From: Schistocephalus solidus
Lineage: Eukaryota; Platyhelminthes; Cestoda; Diphyllobothriidea; Diphyllobothriidae
Direction: 5' to 3'
Assembly (NCBI GenBank): GCA_017591395.1
Contig: WEDG01001550.1
Location: 127,658 to 191,657 of the forward strand
DNA: 64,000 nucleotides
Each line of letters begins with the position of its first letter. The first letter of the stretch is position 1. The position numbers and the translations under genes are program-made. The notes under the pieces are model-generated. The model made no database searches. It had not been told where the DNA came from and saw nothing but the letters and a program-made list of their open reading frames with translations. This document shows positions 42,701 through 50,622 of this stretch, in pieces.

Positions 42701-45700
42701 TTCGTTAATGCATTAAAACAAGCAAAGAGTGTAAGTGCGGGCATACTTTCTTCCTGATAAAGAACATTTCATTTCCTCTCCTAAAAGTTCTCTATTACCA
42801 GCCTTTCCCCTATTACAGGTGGCCTTAATTCATAGTTTAGGGAGAGGTTCAAATATTCGTGTCCGATCGAAACAGAAGATAATCATAAGGCTTTGTCTCT
42901 GTCCGTCTGCCTGGCTGCGTCGGGCTATCATTTTTTCCATCTTTTGCTACCTTTACTCAAACCTACGTAACGCTACCTGGGGGTTAGGAATGGGCACCAA
43001 ACCGGTCATTAACTACCCGAAGCAAGCCATTCTCGTATGGGTGGTGGGGGTCACGAACAGACAACCAATTACCAGACCGGTGGCCAGCAAGCCCTGATAG
43101 CCAAGGGCTGAGACACCAGCGAATGACAGGTAGTAAGTCACTGATAAAATTCGGCTCGATGTAGGGCATATGACGCATCTCCCAGACTTCGTCCTTGGAC
43201 CATCTGCACCGTCTACGAACGCATGTTTGTGTTTCTGCTCAAAGCTGGGGTTTAGTGAATAGGTCAGATTTCCATCTCGTTTGCAAAAGTATACCCCAGG
43301 ACCAAAAGCTTTGCCTCTGTACGCGGACGGCAGAATTGTGTTATACAGGGTTTGATGTACGGTCAGGTCAACAGGCTGTTCTTATTATGCCTGCATCATA
43401 ACGCAGTGCCCCCTTGATAATTTTTTTATATTTGTTCATTATTACAACTGCACTTCATTTTCCAACTTCCTGTCAGTGCTTTGTAAACTAATTCATGGTT
43501 GGCTGTTGCAAATATTAGTTAAACACATGCTTCATAATCATATGTACCCCTCTTTCAGGCTGATTGACTACCTGCGGGCGCGAAAATATGATCTTCATGC
43601 AGCATTTAAAATGCTTAAGGCAACGGTTGAATGGCGAAGAACATATAAGCCGCTCGAGGTGGACTGCGCCTGGTGTCACAAACAGCCGGGCTACCATTGC
43701 ATTGCAAGTCCTTAAATATTTAACTTTGATATATAATACTACTTTGTTAATATCAGTAACAAATAATGCAAAGGTTAGAATCTGTGATGAGTAGTATCCC
43801 ACAGAATACTACCAGCAGTTTGACCGAAAAATTATGCAGTGTCAATTGCGTACACCGCGATACTCTGATGGAGACGAAAAAGTATCCTATGGAGCTCAAT
43901 AAAATGGTGGATAATGGCAATTAGATAATTTTATGGGAGTGAGTAATAACAACAGCTATCACAATTGTTGGTCAGTGCGCATGAAATGGCGTTATCGGGG
44001 TAGAGGGTGAGATGACATTCAGTCGGACGCCGGTGCAAGAATCTTGGTGTTCTGATGTTTCGGCTTCATTCTCGAATGCATAGGCAGTGAGGAAATTAAA
44101 CGCAATAGTTGGTCGCTATAATGCTAACTTGCTGATTAACAGACCACGTTTCAGTTATGGTAATTACGAGTGCTTGTAACTGGTGCCATACTTCATAAAA
44201 TGTCCATGTTCGAAGAGGTAGATGCAATCGCTGGGACAAGAATTTAATTCGCCTGACGTTTTAGAATCCAACACCACCTCATCTTCAGAGACGGGTAATT
44301 CAGGCACAGGGAGTTGCAGTATTTATAGGATGTGTTCGAGTTGTAATCAAAGACGTCAGGCGAATAAAGTTCTTGTCCCAGCGGTTGTGCCTACCTCTCC
44401 TCAATTAGTTCCTGGGACTCGCATTTTCGGTTGTACATCCATGTCTGAGCAGTTGACAATTTCGCTCCTCTTTTTATCGGCCATCAGAACAGTGTTCAGC
44501 AGAAAATAGGATGTAGAACTCAGAACATCTTTCTAGTTGTTAACTAACGTATACTATCTCGGGTACTTGACAAATTGTGGCGGAGTGCATGAAGGTTTGC
44601 AATACTTTTGATTCCTTATTGCACACTATCTAAGATCATCCGGTGTACCGGCATATATTTTTTTCTAAAATATGCTATTCATGTTTTCAGCGACAAATTG
44701 GTCATGACAAAACTGGCCGACCAGCATTATACGCCTGCTTTGCTCAGGCTTCTACCAGCAAGAATACCGGTGAAGACACCATTGCGCACTGCGTACAAAT
44801 GCTCGAGAACACTCAAAAAACCCTTAAGGGTTCCGCTACAACCTGGGTTTTCGTCTTTGATTGCACCGGTTAGTTTCCAAAGCATTTTTGCATAACAGTT
44901 GAACATTTTCAGGCGAAACAAAATTTCGACGTTGATGGTGTCGCAGCTTGCGTAAAATATTGCATTTCCACCATCCCATTTCAAGGTTAATTGAAATTTT
45001 GAAAGTAAGGAGAGAGTACCCCTCCTTCTAAGACAATTAACTCGAATAATTTATATTGGCAAGCTTGCATTCATTGTCAGAAAAAATTTCCAGGGTTCAA
45101 GGGGTTGCACTGAGTGCAAGAGCAGTCAAGCACGCCTAACATAAAAATCGGGATATGCAGGCGGTAAACGCATCCATATTAGGTTTACATACTGTAAAAA
45201 GCATTAAGGGTAAGGAATCCTTCATCGGGCCTGTGTTTAATTTTTGTTTAGTCATTTTTTTCTCTTTAAGACTACTCAGCGCAAATCGATTATGATTGCA
45301 AGGAAGATGAACGCACGATCACTGTGATAATAAGTATAATAGCCTGAGTGTTCGGACTCGTATTGGAAGCCATCCTCAGAGACTTATCAGAGCGCGTGGT
45401 GCACGTGAGACTGTGAGAATGCAACAACAATTGAGGATTTTTATGGTCAAACAGAGAGGAAGGAGGTAGAGCTGGAAGCGTGATAGTGTTCACGCCGTCT
45501 CACAGCGTGGCGATTGAGCTCGTCCTTGGCTGAGAACTGAGGCGTGCCTCTTTGCCTCTTCATTGTGGCACGTGATAACAGGGGGGAGGTATATCAACGT
45601 GGCCGTTGATACGTTGATGTAACACACCCAGGCCTCCAGCATTTCCCGCCGCGTCTTATTGCTGCCTCGCATCATTATCCACGTGCTCGCGAACTTGAAT

Positions 45701-47190
45701 TCGTGGCCATCCTTCAATGTGTGTGTGTGTGGATGGAAACCTGAGACCGTGGGTCACCCCTCCGAGTCACATTTGTGCGGTTATTTGCGAGCTAAGTCAT
45801 CGTGTGGTCGGGCCTGTATAATGGCGAGGACAGTCATGACATGAGATTTGTTAGATGAGACAAGATTGCTCACCCGCGTTCAGATCGTCCGTAATTTGTA
45901 TGATTCTGATACGCTTGGTAGCTGTAAGATGACGGGCAATACTCAGATTGAACTCCGCGGCAATATTTTTCGCTGCTTCTGCTTTATTTTTTTCCCATGA
46001 GGCAGAGGGTGCCAAAGTGTTGGACGCTCTCCTCTGTTTATTTTCCGTGGGCGCGTATGAAGGCAACGGCTGATGAAACTGTTTAAAGTATTCACTTCTT
46101 GACATTTGGCCTCAAGGAGGTCCTAGTTCTCGTACTCGTCTCTTCGGCTTCTCCTTGTGAAAGGGCTGTAGCACCGCCGCGTTTAGGTGTCATCGGGTGG
46201 TTGCTAGGGTACTCGAGGACCGGAGTTGTGTTATTTACCTTGCTATACATCGTTGTGTTAAGTTTCTCATTTGGCCTGCGTGTGATGAGGACTTCAAGGA
46301 AAGGCTCGGCATTCTCGTCTTCCCTTGTGACCTGAATGTCGGGGAAGATGCTCATAAACACGCCTTTAAAGTCTGAAAGTCTGCTCCGCTCAATTATAAA
46401 AAACGTGTCGTCCACGCATTAACGACAAAACGCCAGCTTTGGTTTAAAAAGACGAATTGCTACTTACCAGGACAGTGCAGTTAAGCATATTATAAAATAT
46501 TTTTTTAGGAGAAAGAAATGGTTGTTAGCCTTATTCAATTGAATTTTGTTGCTTGCCAGTTCCCCCTCTGTAAAAATGGATGGTTTTTTCCCAAACACAG
46601 GAATGACGCTTCCCTGCTGCAATCCGAAATTAGGCCAACAAGTGATGCATGTATTTGCCAACTACTACCCCGAACGGCTGGGTCAAGCCATCATTATAAA
46701 CCACGCGAAAGTGTTCCACAGCATTTGGAAGGGGATCCGGAAGTTTCTTGACCCCGTAACGGCCAACAAGATGGTACTCCTAAAGAAAGACCAGATCTCT
46801 GAAGGCCTCAAGGAGCGTTTTGATGAGGACACCGCTAAATGGTTGGAGGTGGAGATCGAGTGCAATCGAGAAATCACAGAGGAACAAATGCGATTCTGGG
46901 AGAAACCGGAACGCAGTTCCCATGACCCCAGAGGTAGTCCGGCCTACGTGCGGGAGTACATCGCTACCTACACGCCCACGTCGGCATATCAACCCCATCC
47001 CAACATTATCGACTTGCAGACTGGCAAGCTGGCGCAGAAAATTGCCATCCAAAAAGTGAACCACAAAGCAGAGAAAATTGATCCTAAAGAATACGGTATT
47101 GAAGACGACCAGTCCGGCAGTAGTGATATCGAAATTTTTTAATTCCCCAGGTGCGAAGTGAACTGTCTAACTGTGATAATCAGGAATAAA
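39631..47190 (+). CDS. CRAL-TRIO (Sec14-like) lipid-binding protein, four coding exons
   Basis: Exons 39631-39765 (ATG at 39635), 43559-43703, 44691-44868 and 46601-47142 join in phase (996 coding nt, 331 residues, TAA at 47140-47142). Residues about 44-92 are the CRAL-TRIO N-terminal helical region (LIDYLRARKYDLHAAFKMLK, WRRTYKP, PGYHCI). Residues 93-260 are the lipid-binding core: RQIGHDKTGRPALYA, then WVFVFDCTG, NPKLGQ, YYPERLGQAIIINHAKVF and later FLDPVTANKMV. The C-terminus is charged and ends in DDQSGSSDIEIF. Sec14-like proteins bind a lipid in a pocket and move it between membranes or present it to enzymes; the ligand is not readable from sequence. Length suits small single-domain members such as the random-slug-protein-5 group. 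An AATAAA lies at 47185. Introns are 3.8, 1.0 and 1.7 kb and carry repeats. Confidence 0.92.
41054..41242 (+). repeat. TTAGGG-like element with inverted ends (aattccag ... ctggaatt)
   Basis: Starts with gaattccaggga and ends with tttctggaatt. The interior holds repeated ggttagggttaggg, taacgttagggtaagg and gcggggttagggttc units, then gctaggattatgacacag. The 8-bp ends are inverted. The same start, interior and end occur, inverted, at 30700-30792 and, for the end, at 31684-31800. Confidence 0.7.
42156..43190 (-). other. Cluster of unassigned minus-strand frames in intron 1
   Basis: Frames at 42984-43178 (MRHMPYIEPNFISDLLPVIR and on), 42439-42744 (ending SDIGCINVTDDVPVVAGL...) and 42156-42455 follow one another on the same strand and look more protein-like than noise. 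An alternative frame near 43000-43110 reads YYLSFAGVSALGYQGLLATG, which is membrane-like. The set could be a decayed pseudogene or element. No family is recognised. Confidence 0.3.
43559..43703 (+). CDS. CRAL-TRIO gene, exon 2 (N-terminal helical region)
   Basis: Acceptor cccctctttcag at 43558. Its first base completes Thr44, and it then encodes LIDYLRARKYDLHAAFKMLK and the WRRTYKPLE and PGYHCI motifs. It ends in phase 0 before GCAAGT (43704), a consensus GC-type donor. Any GT donor nearby would break the frame of exon 3. Confidence 0.85.
44229..44383. repeat. Inverted repeat of the Penelope-associated motif, 31-bp arms
   Basis: The arms 44229-44259 and 44353-44383 are reverse complements with two mismatches (cgctgggacaagaa ... 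ttcgcctgacgt). The spacer is 93 bases and contains ctcatcttcagagacggg. The unit lies in intron 2 of the CRAL-TRIO gene, so the transcript could fold into a hairpin. Confidence 0.8.
44691..44868 (+). CDS. CRAL-TRIO gene, exon 3 (lipid-binding core, first half)
   Basis: Acceptor catgttttcag at 44690, phase 0. It encodes RQIGHDKTGRPALYACFAQA, then TIAHCVQMLENTQKTLKG and WVFVFDCTG, and ends at CCG|GTTAGT in phase 1. The GRP and FDCTG motifs are hallmarks of the domain. Confidence 0.9.
45340..46440 (-). mobile_element. Penelope-like element relic (RT C-terminus plus GIY-YIG), antisense in intron 3
   Basis: On the minus strand the order is: RT motif CVDDTFFIIERSRLSDFKGV (normally YVDDTF) with FLEVLITRRPNEKLNTTMYS and EYPSNHPMTPKR (46430-46092), a linker frame KNIAAEFNLSIARHLTATKR (46105-45851), a GIY-YIG remnant CHDCPRHYTGPTTR-LSSQI (about 45850-45780) and GHEFKFASTWIMM / REMLEAWVCYIN (45717-45540). 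The motif ctgaggatggcttccaatacg (about 45380-45360) follows. Frameshifts and stops are frequent. It is inactive and lies inside a host intron in the opposite direction. Confidence 0.82.
46601..47142 (+). CDS. CRAL-TRIO gene, exon 4 (core second half and C-terminus)
   Basis: Acceptor ttttttcccaaacacag at 46600. The two bases GA complete Gly152. It encodes GMTLPCCNPKLGQQ, YYPERLGQAIIINHAKVFHS, and on to the charged end and TAA. The frame is open further upstream to 46546, but phase fixes the start at 46601, and the upstream part lacks domain similarity. Confidence 0.92.
47185..47190 (+). promoter_or_regulatory. Polyadenylation signal AATAAA of the CRAL-TRIO gene
   Basis: AATAAA lies 43 bases after the stop codon at 47142, at a position typical for a short 3' UTR. 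Confidence 0.7.
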
Positions 47191-47690
47191 ACTGAACAAA
47201 GAACCAAACGAAATTGAGTGATTTGAGGGATATGAGTGAGTCTTGGATCGATGGAAGACTTAACTTATTGTACCAAACGGAAAGAAATAACGAGGGAGAA
47301 CGCTCATTTCCTTGAAATTTTTTCAGTGGATTTTAGACGAGGATGATAATTCTAAAAGTGAAGTTTACTTGCCGTTAAATAGAAAGCAGAATAACTCTTG
47401 GTTGGAAATTATCAACCAGGCACCCGAACCTGGAGTCAAACGAGACCCAAAAAACTAATTTTAAAGCGAAAAGTGGTAGCGTAGCCTAGAAGTAATCCTG
47501 GAAGTAACTCAGGATGCAATCCTTAATTCCGACCCGACAAACATCGGAGAGGGGGAGGGTAGTCTCAGTTAACCAGGGGCGTCTCGCAGAGTTTTCCGAC
47601 AGCCGAACAGGATGAAGTTCACCGTGGGCTTGTCGAAATCGTGAGGTCGACAACACGAAGGATACCCAAATCAGAATTCAGGCTTTTACT
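47191..47690. other. No feature recognised
   Basis: Sequence between the poly(A) signal and the following repeat; no frame of note. Confidence 0.5.
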
Positions 47691-48090
47691 GAGACAAAGA
47701 GCTAACAAGAGGCTCTGCAAGCAGTTACCGCTAGCTGTCTCTTCATGCGTGTCCGCTGTTGCGTTGACTTGACCGCAGGGCGTTATTTGTCCATTTGTCG
47801 CCTGCAGTCAATCCGCAAAATGGCACATGTTGATTGGTTTCGAGCACTCGTGAGGCTGGTACCACGGCTCAAGCGGTCGCAGCAAGAGCGTATCACGGAC
47901 GGTGTGGGTCAGCGTCTGCGCCAACCATCCCGTGTGCAGACTGCCTTGACTAAGAGCGACAAACTAAGCGGCGCGCGTGGGAACGGACTGCCACAGGCTC
48001 ACACATTGGGCACGTTACCAGTGAGTTGCGCGTTAATTATTTTAGAGTGAGGCAGACTCTCGTAGCAGCTACCGTCGCTCTCCTTCCTCA
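47691..48090 (+). repeat. Dispersed repeat, related in parts to family R
   Basis: Contains aggctctgcaagcagtt, found inverted near 1670-1690. It also contains gttgcgcgttaattatttta, gtgaggcagactctcgtagc and agctaccg, which resemble 17005-17065 (cttgcgcgtgaattagtttt then agctaccgcactctc). The match is partial, so this may be a related subfamily. Confidence 0.5.
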
Positions 48091-48507
48091 CCCAGTGAAA
48101 AGAGAATGACCCACCATCCTGGATGGTTTTTACTGCAGCCTCGCAAAGGTATAACAAGTTTGGTGGCGCGAATGCCGAAGAATGGAGTCCCGGATTCAGC
48201 TAGCTGTTCCTATAAGCCCAATAAGATCTATTCAACGTGTGAGGTCGATAAGAATTATAAAAGCTCTGATCAGAAGCGCACCGATTTATACCTCGAACAA
48301 TTCCTCCAATCGAGGTGTGACGGCCTGATATTTGGACAGGAATAACGTCAGTGTGGTGGGAACCAGAAAAGATATGCAGGGAATGCCGACTTTCGGGTTT
48401 TGGCCACAGATCCAAATCCAATTTTCCAGATCCTCATATAATGACGGACGTTCTCCAAGACCACAGTAAACTCAGAGGTTCCTGATCTAAACCAGCAAGA
48501 CAACGAG
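48091..48507. other. No gene recognised
   Basis: A frame at 48106-48345 (plus) has no domain. No splice-supported exon. Confidence 0.4.
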
Positions 48508-48690
48508 CCAGTGGCTCGATTGGTAGTGGTTGAATTCTCATCAACAGGTCGCGGGTTCGAGCCTCGGGTGGTGCACCACCTGGGGTTGGGTATGGCCGGC
48601 TGATGTCGGCTAATGAGCCACAAATAGCCATTCCAGTCTCCCTTGTCTTTTTCGGCAAGGTTCTTCGGTCTATGCTATCTTGCTTTTCAG
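48508..48690 (+). repeat. tRNA-headed short repeat (SINE-like), best copy
   Basis: Box-A-like tggctcgattggtagtgg, then box B ggtcgcgggttcgagcctcggg, then the body tggggttgggtatggccggc, tgatgtcggctaatgagcca and ccattccagtctcccttgtc. This copy defines the family. The head fits an RNA polymerase III promoter. It abuts a LINE fragment on its right side. Confidence 0.85.
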
Positions 48691-49125
48691 ATATATACCT
48701 CAGTCGTCGTTCTTGGATGGCTTGAGATATGCTTGCGATGTTTTCGCAGCGAGTGCGGACTCTCATTTGAGATGAAGTTGGTGTAATTCATTCGGAAGAT
48801 GGTCCTCAAGTAGTGACGATCAAATACCTCCAGTCTTTGCCCATCTTCCACGCGTATAGCCCAGCATTCACAGCCAAAGAGGACAGACCGGACGGACGCA
48901 CGGTACACGCGAATCCTTGTGACGATAGAACTGTCACGTCGTGTCCACAGGCAACTTCTAGGGCTTGAGAAAACCAAACGAGCAGCATCGATTTGGGAGA
49001 CAATGTCATCCTTACACTGTCCATTCTGCAGCAACCTCGCCCCGAGGTTACCCATTAGCCTAGCTACTGGCCACCTGGCGCGTTCACAGGTGGCGGATGG
49101 TGAAACGGCTTTCAGTGAAGGTTAG
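48691..49125 (-). mobile_element. LINE reverse-transcriptase C-terminal fragment
   Basis: On the minus strand: NGQCKDDIVSQIDAARLVFS, WTRRDSSIVTRIRVYRASVR, VLFGCECWAIRVEDGQRLEV, FDRHYLRTIFRMNYTNFISN, then (after a frameshift) VRTRCENIASISQAIQERRL. This is the post-RT region of flatworm endonuclease-RT LINEs. It differs from both other LINEs in the window, so it represents a third family. The fragment stops where the short repeat begins. Confidence 0.8.
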
Positions 49126-49654
49126 CTGCGAAATAAGCAGACTCTCGGGTCTGGCGAATAAGCAGTCGCGGACCAACAATGACAGTGCTACCAGGGGGTG
49201 ACGGGCTGAGGTCTGGCACACCTAAAGCCTTATGAAACGCCACAAAGCCCAATGAGAGCAATGTGACATGGCGACTGTGAACCACCATTAAATAAGTTCG
49301 CTTGCCCCCACTGCCTTGTGGATAGGCTCTTGAGTCAAAGCGCTAGAGGAGACAACCTCGAAAAAACAATCCGAGTGGCGGTTGGGGACCCCCCGTACTC
49401 ATACTTTCCAAGATACGTCATGAAAATATGTCCGAATATAGTACTACGATCCATGCTACGGCGGCCGCGGGAACCGACGCGCTCCACAACCCTAGTCCAG
49501 TGGTGCGAGCGAATAGTATATGAGCTGGACTACTCAATCGGAGTCAAACGATCAATGGTAGAGCGTGAGATTTGCGAACGTTCAATGAGCACAGATGAAC
49601 ACGCGGATGGGGATCTTAGGCCCCGCGACCCGGGGATTTAGTAAGGTTAATTGA
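49126..49654. other. Unclassified, possibly repeat-derived
   Basis: The plus frame 49318-49641 (107 codons) has no recognisable domain. It lies between a LINE fragment and short-repeat copies. Confidence 0.35.
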
Positions 49655-49995
49655 CCGCAGCTCACAGCCAGAAATGGCTATTCCGGCTTCCTTGGTCTAT
49701 ATCGGAGCTCCCATATCATTAGACGGGACGAGCATATTGTGTGGTCAGAGGGTTGGTCTTCTAATCAACAGGTAATGTGTTCGGACGTCGAGTAGCGCCA
49801 CATCTAGGGGGCCGGATAGCTGGCTGATGATGGTATATAAGCCAAGAATGACCACTCCAGTCTCCATTGTCATTATCGGTAGTTCTACTGCCTAAACTAC
49901 TAGCCGCTGTGCGGCAGATGGCGGTACTCGAGAGTGAGCCCCAAGGCAGAACGGGATGAGCGGGTCCTCTAACCGATCGGTGAGCGCCTATCTAA
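49655..49995 (+). repeat. tRNA-headed short repeat, two overlapping copies
   Basis: The first part (ctcacagccagaaatggctattccggcttccttgg) is the end of one body. A second copy starts with gacgggacgagcatattgtg, and has ctaatcaacaggtaatgtgt, gctggctgatgatggtata, cactccagtctccattgtc and the tail gtgagccccaaggcagaacggg. The tail agrees with the copy at 3222-3425. Confidence 0.75.
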
Positions 49996-50382
49996 TGTGT
50001 GAGTAAAGTTGATCTGATATCCTTGACCACCACAACCTAGCTTCAAAGGCAGTGGATATATAAACACCGCAAACTTTACCTAGTATGCGCTGAAACTAGA
50101 TTTATGTAGCTAATAACCGTAAGGATATTTGATCGTACTGGAATAGGCACAAAACGGCCTAATCAAAAGCAACTAACTGAAGATAGTCACTACCCATCAC
50201 GATTAAAACGCTGTAGGCAGTTGTTCAAAAGAAAGAAGTGGGTTCATACTCAACGCATGCCTGTGAAAGAATAATTATTTGGAGGAAAACCCGCCTAAAC
50301 AGACATTTCAATAAAAGTTAGCGGTTCGGGACGGAGATTGGGGGAGGCTGCGTGAAGTGAGGCCTCGCATTAGCATGTACAA
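49996..50382. other. 3' flank of MRPS35; nothing recognised
   Basis: Downstream side of the minus-strand terminal exon. I found no canonical minus-strand AATAAA within about 150 bases of the stop codon. Confidence 0.4.
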
Positions 50383-50622
50383 TCAGGTTGGCGACAGACC
50401 CCAGAGTTTACGCACGGCATCACCATAGGATCGAAGGTGAGCGGATTGATCGGCGCCGACCACGGGTTCGAAGGGGATATCACGGATTGGGGGCCAGTGG
50501 TAGTGCCTCCGTTTGGGAACCTTGGGTGGCTTCTGCCAGGGACCACACAACTCCTCCGTCGGCGTGCTAAACATTTCTTCCAGGGCCTGTCGGTAGGATC
50601 GTACGGCAGGCATTTTCTCCAG
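50383..50622 (-). CDS. MRPS35: MRPS35 exon 5 (terminal)
   Basis: Acceptor tttatgttgtag, phase 0. It encodes LEKMPAVRSYRQALEEMFST, PWQKPPKVPKRRHYHWPPIR, and ends SYGDAVRKLWGLSPT with TGA at 50385-50383. The tail resembles the end of animal MRPS35. Confidence 0.85.
   Translation of the reverse strand: MEKMPAVRSYRQALEEMFSTPTEELCGPWQKPPKVPKRRHYHWPPIRDIPFEPVVGADQSAHLRSYGDAVRKLWGLSPT

Larger units (their letters stand above)
39766..43558. other. Intron 1 of the CRAL-TRIO gene
   Basis: Contains the TTAGGG-like element at 41054-41240 and, at 42156-43190, several minus-strand frames listed separately. Otherwise AT-rich sequence without recognised features. A (GA)n run is at 41427-41443. Confidence 0.6.

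Noticed and set aside
46546..46600. Upstream extension of the CRAL-TRIO exon 4 frame
   Set aside because: Phase from exon 3 requires the acceptor at 46600; the upstream residues lack similarity to the domain.
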